Source: Eutreptiella sp. 'Long Island Sound 2002' (lineage: Eukaryota > Euglenozoa > Euglenophyceae > Eutreptiales > Eutreptiaceae). From it: a stretch of DNA of 64,000 nucleotides. Made by a program: the position numbers and the translations under genes. Positions 1-12,922 of the stretch are shown piece by piece. Every line of letters begins with the position of its first letter. The first letter of the stretch is position 1. The stretch spans positions 76,122,687 through 76,186,686 of the forward strand of contig OZ038382.1 in assembly GCA_964036045.1 (NCBI GenBank), given 5' to 3'. The notes under the pieces were generated by a model that had not been told where the DNA came from, made no database searches, and was given only the letters and a program-made list of their open reading frames with translations.

Positions 1-975
1 TTATAAGGCCCACGGGGGCCCCAAATACCGTTTCGTTCGGGAGTTAAGCCCCGGCGGAATTTGGGGTTGTTGATGGTTAAGAGGACTCACGTTGAGTCCC
101 GGCTACTGTTACCCCGGGGTTATGACCCCCGGTATTGCCTGCTTACTTGCCTGCTGCTGCTAAGAGATAGGAAGGGGTTAGGACCGACCCCCCCCCCCCC
201 CTAGCCACCCACAGCACTGGGACACCCCCACAGCGGCCGCAAGGGCTACGCGTGGGCGTCTCCCCTCCGTGAATTTTTTGACCCCTCCGTGAATTTTTTG
301 ACCCCTCCGTGAATTATTTGACCCCTCTGTGAATTATTTACCCCCTTGCGTGAATTTTTAATGCGTGTGTATGTGTGTATGTGTGGGCATGCGTGGGTGT
401 CTGTATGTTTGCTCTGGGTCCCCCTGCAAGGGGGGACTCATCGGCTGGGCAGCTATACCCCTTAAACCCCTCCCCTCTGCTCTCGACCCCTTCCCCGACC
501 CTCTGTTAAACAACCAGCACAAACAAAAGTCAGTTAAACACAAGGGGGCCACTGACAGCACCGCTTTCGGAAATTTTTTTTTTCATTTTTGGAGAACACT
601 TTCTTGCCTGTTAAACGGTGCTGTCTGATGGCGGGGTGCCTGGGCAGGCAGGCTTGCCTTCACTGCCCTACAGGGGGGGGGAGGAGAGGACGCCCGGGCA
701 CCCAAGGGGTCAGAGAGAGCAGGGTGGGATGTAAAAATAAAAACCTGTAAGTTCCTCTCCACCCTCCCCGCCTGGGCGGTCCACATGGACCAACCCCTCC
801 TGGCTTCGGCTTCCACACATTTTTAAGGACTTTAACAAGTTAGGGATGTTGCAGACAATACAATTTTCTGTGATTTGCCCTGGTGCTTTAGTTAGGAATA
901 GCCCCTGCACTGTACCGCACCACACTGCACTACACTCACTGCACTGAAACTGACATTGAGTCATGGACACATTTG

Positions 976-1222
976 TGATGTGATGTGATGTGGTGATGTG
1001 ATGTGCTGTGAAGTGATGTGATGTGATGTGATGTGATGTGATGTGATGTGATGTGATGTGATGTGATGTGAAGTGATGTGATGTGATGTGATGTGATGTG
1101 ATGTGATGTGATGTGATGTGATGTGATGTGATGTGATGTGATGTGATGTGATGTGATGTGATGTGATGTGATGTCATGTCATGTCATGTCATGTCATGTG
1201 ATGTGATGTGATGTGATGTGAT
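976..1222 (+). repeat. GATGT pentanucleotide microsatellite
   Basis: A long run of GATGT repeats with occasional variants (GAAGT, CATGT). The inverted copy is at 6388-6594 and the third copy at 8908-9196. Reading it on the minus strand gives artefactual His-Ile-Thr-Ser-His ORFs, which are not annotated. Confidence 0.95.
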
Positions 1223-1816
1223 GCGGGACCCCCGACAACATCGCTTACGGCAGCGAGCGTGTGGCCGCCGCAGTGTTGTGTTCACCATCCACAAGGTGAA
1301 CGAGGCGCGGAAAGTGCCGCGTGGCAGGCTGAACGAGGCCGGCACACAACAGGAGCTGAGTGTGGCGCAGGGGGCGTATGCGCAACTGCACGCCGTTCGT
1401 TGTTTGTGTCTCTGTTTCTGGGGAGCAGGACTTCAAGGTCCGTGAGTCGGATTTCGTAGGCAAGAGCGCGGAGCTTTGGAAGTTTGACACCTTGGAAAAG
1501 CCTGCGGCAAAGTCAGTTTTTTGTACTCTGGACAGTACCCGCAAAGTTTGTGGTCCCAGCACTGCGGGACGCCCGACAACATCGCTTACGGCAACGAGCG
1601 TGTGGCCGCCACAGTATTGTGTTCACCATCCACAAGGTGAACGAGGCGCGGACAATGCCGCGTGGCAGGCTGATCGAGGCACAGCAGGAGCTAAGTGTGG
1701 CGCAGGGGGCGTATGCGCAACTGCTGCGCGCCGGTGATGCTCTCAGCGAGGCCGAGGCCTCAAACACTGTCGATTTGGCACTACACGGTGAGGATACCTC
1801 TCAGACTGCAGTGTAG
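1218..1816 (+). pseudogene. Duplicated coding-like fragment in the inverted repeat, function unknown
   Basis: Two tandem copies of a ~180 bp segment (1220-1400 and 1560-1740) encode a similar peptide with the stretches FTIHKVNEAR and QQELSVAQGAYAQL. Between them, after a possible acceptor (ggggagcag, about 1430), lies a second peptide beginning DFKVRESDFVGK. A possible donor (GTGAGG) follows near 1789. The frame is retained in the inverted copy (5797-6365) and the third copy (8315-8913). I recognise no family. It may be captured host exons carried by the repeat; no start codon or complete gene can be defined. Confidence 0.35.
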
Positions 1817-2030
1817 CGGGCCTTGGTTTCCGTTTGTGTTGGATCGCTTGGATTACCTTGTGTCCAGGATTCTGAGATTACTGGGGCCACCACTGCTTCT
1901 CTCGCACACTCACTTCCAAGCTGGCAGATACACTGCACTGCTTGACTGGAATCAGTTCCAAAGCAAGTCCCGACCGTAATGGTCAAGTCAAGTGGGCCGC
2001 GGCTTTGGGTGCTGTGGTTGTTATTGTACC

Positions 2031-4860
2031 CCTCCGTGAATTATTTGACCCCCTCCGTGAATTATTTCACCCCTCCGTGAATTATTTACCCCCCTCCGTG
2101 AATTATTTTACCCCTCCGTGAATTGTTTACCCCCCTGCGTGAATTATTTTACCCCTCCGTGAATTGTTTACCCCCCTCCGTGAATTATTTCACCCCTCCG
2201 TGAATTGTTTACCCCCCTCCGTGAATTATTTCACCCCTCCGTGAATTATTTGACCCCTCCGTGAATTATTTACCCCCCTCCGTGAATTATTTGACCCCTC
2301 CGTGAATTATTTACCCCCCTCCGTAAATTATTTTACCCCTCCGTGAATTATTTACCCCCCTCCGTGAATTATTTGACCCCTCCGTGAATTATTTACCCCC
2401 CTCCGTGAATTATTTGACCCCTCCGTGAATTGTTTACCCCCCTCCGTGAATTATTTCACCCCTCCGTGAATTATTTACCCCCCTCCGTGAATTATTTGAC
2501 CCCTCCGTGAATTATTTACCCCCCTCCGTGAATTATTTTACCCCTCCGTGAATTATTTACCCCCCTCCGTGAATTATTTGACCCCTCCGTGAATTATTTA
2601 CCCCCCTCCGTGAATTATTTGACCCCTCCGTGAATCATTTACCCCCCTCCGTGAATTATTCTACCCCTCCGCAAATGGTTAACCCCCCCGTGAATTATTT
2701 CACCCCTCCGTGAATTATTTGACCCCTCCGTGAATTGTTTACCCCCCTCCGTGAATTATTTGACCCCTCCGTGAATCATTTACCCCCCTCCGTGAATTAT
2801 TTGACCCCTCCGTGAATTGTTTACCCCCCTCCGTGAATCATGTGACCCCTCCGTGAATTGTTTACCCCCCTCCGTGAATTATTTCACCCCTCCGTGAATT
2901 CTTTGACCCCTCCGTGAATTATTTACCCCCCTCCGTGAATTATTTGACCCTTCCGTGAATTGTTTACCCCCCTCCGTGAATTATTTGACCCCTCCGTGAA
3001 TTATTTGACCCCCTCCGTGAATTATTCTACCCCTCCGTGAATTATTTACCCCCCTCCGTGAATTATTTGACCCCTCCGTGAATTATTTACCCCCCTCTGT
3101 GAATTATTTTACCCCTCCGTGAATTATTTACCCCCCTCCATGAATTATTTGACCCCCTCCGTGAATTATTTTACCCCCTCCGTGAATTATTTACCCCCCT
3201 CCGTGAATTATTTCACCCCTCCGTGAATTATTTACCCCCCTCCGTGAATTATTTTACCCCTCCGTGAATTATTTACCCCCCTCCGTGAATTATTTCACCC
3301 CTCCGTGAATTATTTACCCCCCTCCGTGAATGATTTCACCCCTCCGTGAATTATTTTACCCCTCCGTGAATTATTTGCCCCCCTCCGTGAATTATTTGAC
3401 CCCTCCGTGAATTGTTTACCCCCCTCCGTGAATTATTTTACCCCTCCGTGAATTGTTTACCCCCCTCCGTGAATTATTTGACCCCTCCGTGAATTGTTTA
3501 CCCCCCTCCGTGAATTATTTGACCCCTCCGTGAATTATTTGACCCCCTCCGTGAATTATTTACCCCCCTCCGTGAATTATTTCACCCCCTCGTGAATTAT
3601 TTGACCCCCTCCGTGAATTGTTTACCCCCCTCCGTGAATTATTTAACCCCTCCGTGAATTATTTGACCCCTCCGTGAATTATTTACCCCCCTCCGTGAAT
3701 TATTTGACCCCTCCGTGAATTTTTTACCCCCCTCCGTGCATTATTTCACCCCTCCGTGAATTATTTGACCCCCTCCGTGAATTATTTGACCCCTCCGTGA
3801 ATTATTTACCCCCCTTCGTGAATTATTTGACCCCTCCGTGAATTATTTACCCCCCTCCGTGAATTATTTCACCCCTCCGTGAATTATTTGACCCCTCCGT
3901 GAATTATTTACCCCCCTCCGTGAATTATTTACCCCCCTCCGTGAATTATTTTACCCCTCCGTGAATTTTTTACCCACCTCCGTGAATTATTTGACCCCTC
4001 CGTGAATTGTTTACCCCCCTCCGTGAATTATTTCATCCCTCCGTGAATTATTTGACCCCCTCCGTGAATTATTTTACCCCTCCGTGAATTGTTTACCCAC
4101 CTCCGTGAATTATTTGACCCCTCCGTGAATTGTTTACCCCCCTCCGTGAATTATTTGACCCCTCTGTGAATTATTTGACCCCCTCCGTGAATTATTTTAC
4201 CCCTCCGTGAATTATTTGTCCCCCTCCGTGAATTATTTCATCCCTCCGTGAATTATTTTACCCCTCGGTGAATTGTTTACCCCCCTCCGTGAATTATTTG
4301 ACCCCTCCGTGAATTATTTACCCCCCTCCGTGAATTATTGTACCCCTCCGTGAATTGTTTACCCCCCTCCGTGAATTATTTGACCCCTCCGTGAATTGTT
4401 TACCCCCCTCCGTGAATTATTTGACCCCTCCATGAATTATTTGACCCCTCCGTGAATTATTTACCCCCCTCCGTGAATTAGTTGACCCCTCCGTGAATTA
4501 TTTGACCCCTCCCTGAATTATTTGACCCCCTCCGTGAATTATTTCACCCCTCCGTGAATTATTTACCCCCTCCGTGAATTATTTGACCCCTCCGTGAATT
4601 ATTTAGCCCCCTCCGTGAATTATTTGACCCCTCCGTGAATTATTTACCCCCCTCCGTGAATTATTTGACCCCTCCGTGAATTATTTACCCCCCTCCGTGA
4701 ATTATTTGACCCCTCCGTGAATTATGTACCCCCCTCCGTGAATTATTTCACCCCTCCGTGAATTATTTACCCCCCTCCGTGAATTATTTCACCCCTCCGT
4801 GAATTGTTTACCCCCCTCCGTGAATTATTTGACCCCTCCGCGAATTATTTACCCCCCTCC
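2031..4860 (+). repeat. CTCCGTGAATTATTT satellite, left block
   Basis: A 20-23 bp unit (CTCCGTGAATTATTTACCCC and close variants) is repeated about 130 times without a gene. Units ending TTTGACCC and TTTACCCCC tend to alternate, giving a ~43 bp dimer. Frequent point variants (TTTT, TTTC, TTTG) argue against a purely artefactual array. The short block at 262-360 is the same unit. Confidence 0.95.
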
Positions 4861-4984
4861 GGGTACCACACTTTTATCAGACTTTTCCTGAGATGTGTCC
4901 TGTTTTATGTCCTTGACACGAGATGCCAAATCAGACTTCAGACTTCAAACTTTATACACATAGCTCATGCCATTTGCCATCACG
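4861..4984. other. Unique spacer at the centre of the inverted repeat
   Basis: About 124 bp of non-repetitive sequence lies between the forward satellite block and its reverse complement. It has no recognisable gene. It is the only part of the 7.5 kb structure without an inverted partner, so it would be the loop of a fold-back structure. Confidence 0.7.
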
Positions 4985-5586
4985 GAGGGGGGTAAATAAT
5001 TCACGGAGGGGTCAAATAATTCACGGAGGGGGGTAAATAATTCACGGAGGGGTTAAATAATTAACGGAGGGGGGTAAATAATTCACGGAGGGGTCAAATA
5101 ATTCACGGAGGGGGGTAAATAATTCACGGAGGGGTGAAAATATTCATGGAGGAGGGTAAACAATTCACGGAGGGGTCAAAAAATTCACGGAGGGGGGTAA
5201 ATAATTCACGGAGGGGTCAAATAATTCACGGAGGGGGGTAAATAATTCACGGAGGGGTAAAATAATTCACGGAGGGGGGTAAATAATTCACGGAGGGGTC
5301 AAAAAATCACGGAGGGGGGTAAATAATTCACAGAGGGGTCAAATAATTCACGGAGGGCCGAAATAATTCACGGAGGGGGGTAAACAATTCACGGAGGGGG
5401 GTAATTAATTCACGGAGGGGTCAAATAATTCACGGAGGGGGGTAAATAATTCACGGAGGGGTGAAATAATTCACGGAGGGGGTCAAATAATTCACGGAGG
5501 GGTAAAATAATTCACGGAGGGGGGTAAATAATTCACGGAGGGGTGAAATGATTCACGGAGGGGGTCAAATAATTCACGGAGGGGTA
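4985..5586 (-). repeat. CTCCGTGAATTATTT satellite, right block (inverted)
   Basis: The same unit as in 2031-4860 occurs here in reverse complement (GGGGGTAAATAATTCACGGA). The block is only about 0.6 kb against 2.8 kb on the left, so the two satellite arms have diverged strongly in copy number while the flanking low-copy arms stayed nearly identical. Confidence 0.93.
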
Positions 5587-5796
5587 CAATAACAACCACA
5601 GCACCCAAAGCCGCGGCCCACTTGACTTGACCACTACGGTCGGGACTTGCTTTGGAACTGATTCCAGTCAAGCAGTGCAGTGTATCTGCCAGCTTGGAAG
5701 TGAGTGTGCGAGAGAAGCAGTGGTGGCACCAGTAATCTCACAATCCTGGACACAAGGTAATCCAAGCGATCCAACACAAACGGAAACCAAGGCCCG

Positions 5797-6365
5797 CTAC
5801 ACTGCAGTCTGAGAGGTATCCTCACCGTGTAGTGCCAAATCGACAGTTGTTGAGGCCTCGGCCTCGCTGAGAGCATCACCGGCGCGCAGCAGTTGCGCAT
5901 ACGCCCCCTGCGCCACACTTAGCTCCTGCTGTGCCTCGATCAGCCTGCCACGCGGCACTGTCCGCGCCTCGTTCACCTTGTGGATGGTGAACACAACACT
6001 GTGGCGGCCACACGCTCGTTGCCGTAAGCGATGATGTCGGGCGTCCCGCAGTGCTGGGACCACAAACTTTGCGGGTACTGTCCAAAGTACAAAAAACTGA
6101 CTTTGCCGCAGGCTTTTCCAAGGTGTCAAACTTCCAAAGCTCAGCGCTCTTGCCTACGAAATCCGGCTCACGGACCTTGAAGTCCTGCTCCCCGGAAACA
6201 GAGACACAAACAACGAACGGCGTGCAGTTGCGCAAACGCCCCCTGCGCCACACTCAGCTCCTGTTGTGTGCCGGCCTAGTTGAGCCTGCCACGCAGGCAC
6301 TGTCCGCGCCTCCCCTTGTGGATGGTGAACACAACACTGCGGCGGCCACACGCTCGTTGCCGTAA
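5797..6365 (-). pseudogene. Inverted copy of the duplicated coding-like fragment
   Basis: Minus-strand partner of 1218-1816, with the same peptide stretches and a small deletion near 6300 that breaks the second unit's frame. It is not an independent gene as far as can be seen. Confidence 0.35.
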
Positions 6366-6387
6366 GCGATGTTGTCGGGGGTCCCGC

Positions 6388-6594
6388 ATCACATCACATC
6401 ACATCACATGACATGACATGACATGACATGACATGACATGACATGACATGACATGACATGACATCACATCACATCACATCACATCACATCACATCACATC
6501 ACATCACATCACATCACATCACATCACATCACATCACATCACATCACATCACATCACATCACATCACCACATCAAATCACATCACAAATGTGTC
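6388..6594 (-). repeat. ACATC microsatellite, right arm
   Basis: Inverted-repeat partner of 976-1222, with an ACATG sub-block at 6408-6460. It is shorter than the left arm array. Confidence 0.95.
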
Positions 6595-7384
6595 CATGAC
6601 TCAATGTCAGTTTCAGTGCAGTGAGTGTAGTGCAGTGTGGTGCGGTACAGTGCAGGGGCTATTCCTAACTAAAGCACCAGGGCAAATCACAGAAAATTGT
6701 ATTGTCTGCAACATCCCTAACTTGTTAAAGTCCTTAAAAATGTGTGGAAGCCGAAGCCAGGAGGGGTTGGTCCATGTGGACCGCCCAGGCGGGGAGGGTG
6801 GAGAGGAACTTACAGGTTTTTATTTTTACATCCCACCCTGCTCTCTCTGACCCCTTGGGTGCCCGGGCGTCCTCTCCTCCCCCCCCCTGTAGGGCAGTGA
6901 AGGCAAGCCTGCCTGCCCAGGCACCCCGCCATCAGACAGCACCGTTTAACAGGCAAGAAAGTGTTCTCCAAAAATGAAAAAATAATTTTCGAAAGCGGTG
7001 CTGTCAGTGGCCCCCTTGTGTTTAACTGACTTTTGTTTGTGCTGGTTGTTTAACAGAGGGTCGGGGAAGGGGTCGAGAGCAGAGGGGAGGGGTTTAAGGG
7101 GTATAGCTACCCAGCCGATGAGTCCCCCCTTGCAAGGGGACCCAGAGCAAACATACAGACACCCACGCATGCCCACACATACACACATACACACGCATTA
7201 AAAATTCACGCAAGGGGGTAAATAATTCACAGAGGGGTCAAATAATTCACGGAGGGGTCAAAAAATTCACGGAGGGGTCAAAAAATTCACGGAGGGGAGA
7301 CACCCACGCGTAGCCCTTGCGGCCGCTATGGGGGTGTCCCAGTGCCGTGGGTGGCTAGGGGGGGGGGGGGGTCGGTCCTAACCC

Positions 7385-8095
7385 CTTCCTATCTCTTAGC
7401 AGCAGCAGGCAAGTAAGCAGGCAGTACCGGGGGTCATAACCCCGGGGTAACAGTAGCCGGGACTCAACGTGAGTCCTCTTAACCATCAACAACCCCAAAT
7501 TCCGCCGGGGCTTAACTCCCGAACGAAACGGTATTTGGGGCCCCCGTGGGCCTTATAAGCCCGCGGAGTGTGCTGAGGCGTGGCTACCAGCACTTAAAGT
7601 CTGGCCTGCGATACCCATCGCTGGGCTCGCCTCAGCACGGCCGGTCGGGTCCGGCTCTGGGGGGTGCGCACGAAACTAGCCCCGGGAGAAGGGCCTTTTA
7701 CCCGGTTAAGCATTAATTACAGCAGTAAGCACTATTTATTACGTTAGATGTTTACTAAGCGCATGCTTTTACCCCGCAGACATGCTCCTTCCAGTGGTGC
7801 GCTCACCTTTGGGGCTGCCGTTGGGGGGTCCGGGGCTTTTACCCGGACCTCCGGCCCTCCCTGGCTGTTGGCCGGAGGCGTACATTATACAATACTGTGG
7901 TTCTTTCAGTAACGTACCTACATTACTGGATACATACACATCTGGGGCCTGGGGGGGATGGCGCCCCCCCTTGGTTCCAAACAAATTCGTCTCCGGGGGG
8001 CCTCCCCTTGATTCACTATCGTCTCGGGACCGTTCTGAGGTCGCCCTGCATGGCAGAGGCAGGGACGGGGGGGCCACCCCTTATTTCAGAACTGT
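7385..8095 (+). repeat. Dispersed element copy 1: hairpin-rich leader and start of an ORF
   Basis: This resembles 32640-33200 and 45064-45600, and the complement of 1-175. It begins gcaggcaagtaagcagg, includes the perfect hairpin GGACTCA-ACG-TGAGTCC (7460-7476) and the 11-bp stem 7570-7580/7628-7638, then a splice-acceptor-like taccccgcag (about 7770-7780). All copies then continue into a shared frame (PVVRSPLGLPLG). In this copy the frame runs on into the unrelated repeat at 8098, so it is chimeric. The product is not recognised; an RNA-mediated mobile element with a structured 5' leader is an inference. Confidence 0.55.
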
Positions 8096-8097
8096 AT

Positions 8098-9196
8098 CGG
8101 GGTACAATAACAACCACAGCACCCAAAGCCGCGGCCCACTTGACTTGACCACTACGGTCGGGACTTGCTTTGGAACCGATTCCAGTCAAGCACTGCAGTG
8201 TATCTGCCAGCTTGGAAGTGAGTGTGCGAGAGAAGCAGTGGTGGCACCAGTAATCTCAGAATCCTGGACACAAGGTAATCCAAGCGATCCAACACAAACG
8301 GAAACCAAGGCCCGCTACACTGCAGTCTGAGAGGTATCCTCACCGTGTAGTGCCAAATCGACATTGGTTGAGGCCTCGGCCTCGCTAAGAGCATCACCGG
8401 CGCGCAGCAGTTGCGCATACGCCCCCTGCGCCACACTTAGCTCCTGCTGTGCCTCGATCAGCCTGCCACGCGGCACTGTCTGCGCCTCGTTCACCTTGTG
8501 GATGGTGAACACAACACTGTGGCGGCCACACGCTCGTTGCTGTAAGCGATGTTGTCGGGCGTCCCGCAGTGCTGGGACCACAAACTTTGCGGGTACTGTC
8601 CAGAGTACAAAAAACTGACTTTGCCGCAGGCTTTTCCAAGGTGTCAAACTTCCAAAGCTCCGCGCTCTTGCCTACGACATCCGACTCACGGACCTTGAAG
8701 TCCTACTCCCCAGAAACAGAGACACAAACAACGAACGGCGTGCAGTTGCGCATACGCCCCCTGCGCCACACTCAGCTCTTGTTTTGTGCCGGCCTCTTTC
8801 AGCCTGCCACGCGGCACTGTCCGCGCCTCGTTCACCTTGTGGATGGTGAACACAACACTGCGGCGGCCACACGCTCGTTGCCGTAAGCGATGTTGTCGGG
8901 GGTCCCGCATCACATCAGATCACATCACATCACATGACATGACATGACATGACATGACATCACATCACATCACATCACATCACATCACATCACATCACAC
9001 CACACCACACCACACCACATCACATCACACCACATCACATCACATCACATCACATCACATCACATCACATCACATCACATGACATCACACCACATCACAT
9101 CGCATCACATCACATCACATCACATCACATCACATCACATCACATCACATCACATCACATCACACCACACCACAATACATCACATCATATCACATG
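8098..9196 (-). repeat. Third copy of the inverted-repeat arm segment
   Basis: From ggtacaataacaaccacagc onward this matches 5586-6594 in the same orientation: coding-like fragment, then ACATC microsatellite. The upstream junction at about 8095 abuts the region downstream of the hairpin-rich leader copy, so the segment was joined to different flanking DNA. The microsatellite here contains extra ACACC variants. Confidence 0.88.
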
Positions 9197-9739
9197 TGCA
9201 AGTTGATGACATGCACGTACCAAGCAGTTCGAAAAAGGGGGGGGGGGGTTACTATACCCAGGGTCCCTGACTTTCCCGCATGTTGAACGTTTTCCTAGGT
9301 TGCATATTTTCCCATTTTCCACTTGTTCCCAGTAGCATGGCAGTTTCTTGTCCGACCTCGCCCCCCAACAGCACTTGGTGGGTGGGTGGGGGGGGGAGAA
9401 AAGCCTGATGGGGGGTTTGGGGTTGAGCGTTGGAGTGGCCCACCAGCAAAACTGACCCTGTTGTTATTCACATACCTAGTTCATGCCTACGGCCATGGTC
9501 AAGGAACCAAGGTGCAAAATTGGGCAAGAGAAAAGGGGGGGGGGCAAGTGTCATATGGGGGGCAAAGCGCATGTCTGATATGGGGGGGGGGGGGGCAAAG
9601 GCCTATCATGGGGGGCTTGGGGGGTTGGGGGTTGGGGGTGATGGTCCATAAAAGTCTGAAGTCTGAAGTCTGATAGCCTATTGGGTTACTATACCCATAG
9701 CTGGTGCAGAGCCCAGCACCAACAAAATGCTGAATTGTG
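9197..9739. other. Non-coding, G-rich region
   Basis: Runs of 8-13 G (9238-9248, 9390-9397, 9537-9543, 9580-9593) alternate with ordinary sequence and a short GAAGTCT repeat (9653-9670). I see no credible gene. Confidence 0.6.
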
Positions 9740-12700
9740 GGGTGTCTTGGAGGGGGTGGGGGGGGTTCCTTGGACATCATCAAGCAAGGTTGCACCAGTC
9801 GTCAGGAGTGAAGTTGCGGAAGTTCCAACAGGCACGGCATCTCTGTAGATCCAGCCAATTGGCATCCCATGGGATCCTAGGCTGTGCAGATCCCAGTACT
9901 CTCCAATTGGTAACTTAACGGCTGAAATGGGTCATTGTGCGGGATCCGGGCTCTGCAGAGCCAAGCACGAACAAAATGGTGAATCATGGGGTGTCTTGGA
10001 GGGGGGGGGGATTCCTTGGACATCATCAAGCAAGGTTGCACCAGTCATCAGGAGTGAAGTTGCGGAAAGTTTCAACAAGCACAGCGTCTTGATAGATCCA
10101 GTCCATTTGCATCCCATGGGATCCTGGGCTTTGCACAGCCCAATACTCTCAAGATGGTAATATGACGGCTGAAATTGGTCAATGTGCTTCACCGGGGCCA
10201 TGCAAAGCCCAGCATAACCAAATGGTGAATTAGGGGTTGGAGGGGAAGCGCGGGGGGGCTTGGACATCATCCGGCAACGTTGCACCGGTCATCAGGAGTG
10301 AAGTTGCGGAAGTTCCAACAGGCACAACGTCCAGAACCAGCCAATTGGCATCCCATGGGATCTTGGGCTGTGCAAGTCCCAGTACTGTCCAATTGGTAAC
10401 TTGACGGCTGAAATGGGTGATTGTGCGGGATCCGGGCTCTGCAGAGCCAAGCACGAACAAAATGGTGAATCATGGGGTGTCTTGGAGGGGGGGGGGATTC
10501 CTTGGACATCATCAAGCAAGGTTGCACCAGTCATCACGAGTGAAGTTGCAGAAAGTTTCAACAAGCACAGCGTCTTGATAGATCCAGTCCATTTGCATCC
10601 CATGGGATCCTGGGCTTTGCACAGCCCAATACTCTCAAGATGGTAATATGACGGCTGATATTGGTCAATGTGCTTCACCTGGGCCATGCAGAGCCCAGCA
10701 TAACCAAATGGCGAATTAGGGGTTGGAGGGGAAGCGCGGGGGGGCTTGGACATCATCCGGCAACGTTGCACCAGTCATCAGGAGTGAAGTTGCGGAAGTT
10801 CCAACACGCACAACGTCTCTGCAGATGCATTCAATTGGCATCCCATGGGATCTTGGGCTGTGCAGGTCCCAGTACTGTCCAATTGGTAACTTGACGGCTG
10901 AAACGGGTCATTGTGCTGGATATGGGCTGTGCAGAGCCCAGCACGAACAAAATGGTGAATCATGGGGTGTCTTGGAGGGGGGGGGGGTCGCTTGGACATC
11001 ATCACGCCAGATTGCACCAGTCATCATGAGTGAAATTGCGGAAGTTCCAACAGGCACAGAGTCTCTGTAAATCCAATCAATTGGCATCCCATGAGATCCT
11101 TGGCTGTGTAGAGCCTAGTATCCTCCAATTGGTAACTTGATGGCTGAAATGGGTCATTGTGCGGGATTTGGGCTCTGCAGAGCCCAGCACGAACAAAATG
11201 GTGAATCATGGGTGTCTTGGAGGGGGGTGGTTGGGTTCCTTGGACATCATCAGGCCAGGTTGCACAAGTCATCAAGAGTGAAGTTGCCGAAGTTCCAACC
11301 AGCACAGCGTCTTTGTAGATCCAATCAAACGGCATCCCATGGGATCCTGGGCTGTGCAGAGCCCAGTACTCTCCACCTAATAACTTGACGGCAAAAATGA
11401 GTCATTGTGCGGGATCTGGGTTGTGCAGAGCCCAGCACGAACAAAATGCTGAATCATGGGGTGTCTTGGAGGGCGGAGGGGGGGGGGTTTCCTTGGACAT
11501 CATCATGCAAGGCTGCACCAGTCATTAAGAGTAAAGTTGCACAAGTTCCAACAGGCACGGGGTCTCTGTAGATCCAGTCCATTGGCATCCCATGGGATCC
11601 TGGGCTGTGCAGAACCCAGTACTCTCCATGGGTCATTGTGCGGGATATGGGCTCTGCAGAGCCCAGCACGAACAAAATGGTGAATTATGGGGTGTCTCGG
11701 GGGGGGGGGGGGTTCTTGCACATCATCAAGCAAGGTTGCACCAATCATCAAGAGTGAAGTTGCGGAAGTTCAAACAGGCACAACATCCCTGCAGATCAAG
11801 TCAACTGGCATCCCATGGGCTGTGCAAAGCCCGAGACTCTCCAATTGGTAACTTGACGGCTGAAATGGGTCATTGTGCGTGATCTGGGCTCTGCAGAGCC
11901 CAGCACAAACAAAATGCTGAATTATGGGGTGTCTTGGAGGGGGGGGGGGGGGTTGCTTCGACATCATCAGGCAAGGTTGCACCAGTCGTCACGAGTGAAC
12001 ATGAGGAAGTTCCAACAGGCATAGCGTCTCTGTACATCGAGTCAATTGGCATCCCATGGGTTCCTGGGCTCTACAGAGCCCAGTACTCTCCAATTGGTAA
12101 CTTGACGGCTGAAATGGGTCATTGTGCGCGATGTGGGCTCTGCATAGCCCAACACGAACAAAATGGTGAACCATGGGGTGTCTTGGGGGGGGTTGCTTGG
12201 ACATCATCAGGCGAGTTGCACCAGTCATCAAGAGTAAAGTTGCGGAAGTTCCAACAGGCATAGCGTCTTTGTAGATCCAGTCAATTGGCATCCCACAGGA
12301 TCCTGGGCTCTGCACATCCCAGTACTCTCCGTGGCTCATTGTGCGTGATCTGGGCTCTGCAGAGCCCAGCACGAACAAAATGCTGAATTATGGGGTGTCT
12401 TGGAGGGGGGGGGGGGGGTTCCTTGGACATCATCAGGCAAGGTTGCACCAATCATCAAGAGTGAAGTTGCGAAAATTTCAACAGGCACAACGTCTCTGTA
12501 GATCCCGTTAATTGGCATCCCATGGGATCCTCGGCTCTGCAAACCCCAAGACTCTCCAATGGGTAACTTGACGGCTGAAAATGGGTCGTTGTGCTGGATC
12601 TGGGCTCTGCAGAGCCCAGCACAAACAAAATGGTGAATTATGGGGTGTCTTGGGGGGGCGGGGGGGTTCCTTGGACATCATCAAGCAAGGTTGCACCGGT

Positions 12701-12820
12701 CATCACGAGTGAAGTTGCGGAAGTTTCAACAAGCATAGCGTCTCCCTCGATCCAGTCATTCTGCATCCCATGGGATTCTGGGCTTTGCAGAGCCCAGCAG
12801 CCTCAAATTGCTTGGTGTCA
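9740..12820 (+). repeat. ~245 bp satellite carrying paired palindromes
   Basis: About 12-13 units are marked by ttggacatcatca at roughly 9771, 10016, 10260, 10505, 10748, 10995, 11241, 11494, 11718, 11958, 12199, 12425 and 12671. Most units hold two palindromes of the type CTGGGCTCTGCAGAGCCCAG about 72-75 bp apart, plus a G8-G13 run. Neighbouring pairs of units at 9930-10420 and 10420-10900 are more alike than adjacent units, giving a ~488 bp higher-order repeat. Two units (near 11640 and 12350) have a shortened inter-palindrome segment. Confidence 0.93.
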
Positions 12821-12922
12821 CACTGAAATTGGTCATTACACTTCATCCACGCTCGCTGTCGCAAAGGCCCATGGAATCGGAATCACAACAAAAGGCAGGG
12901 GGTTTACAAGGCAACAGCATAC

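Larger units (their letters stand above)
1..2030. repeat. Left arm of a giant inverted repeat (low-copy part)
   Basis: Read backwards and complemented, this segment matches 5587-7558 almost base for base: the first bases (ttataaggcccacggggg) reappear inverted at 7541-7558. The arm contains part of a hairpin-rich leader element (about 1-175), a poly-C tract, a few CTCCGTGAATT repeats (262-360), a T-rich stretch, a GATGT microsatellite and a duplicated gene-like fragment (1218-1810). The left end is cut by the window, so the true arm may be longer. The few differences between arms (for example near 1583 against 6037) suggest a recent event or an assembly fold-back. Confidence 0.9.
5587..7558. 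repeat. Right arm of the giant inverted repeat
   Basis: Inverted counterpart of 1-2030, with the same order of parts reversed: gene-like fragment, ACATC microsatellite, the 6600-6960 segment, hairpin-rich leader. Alignment drifts by about 58 bp between the two ends, so small indels separate the arms. No intact transposase was recognised inside either arm. Confidence 0.9.

Noticed and set aside
710-1177. His-Ile-Thr-Ser repeat protein
   Set aside because: Translation of the GATGT microsatellite; also produced in the inverted arm and third copy.
2031-5586. CRISPR-like array
   Set aside because: Regular 20-23 bp repeats, but the intervening bases are part of the same satellite unit, not unique spacers, and this is eukaryotic DNA.
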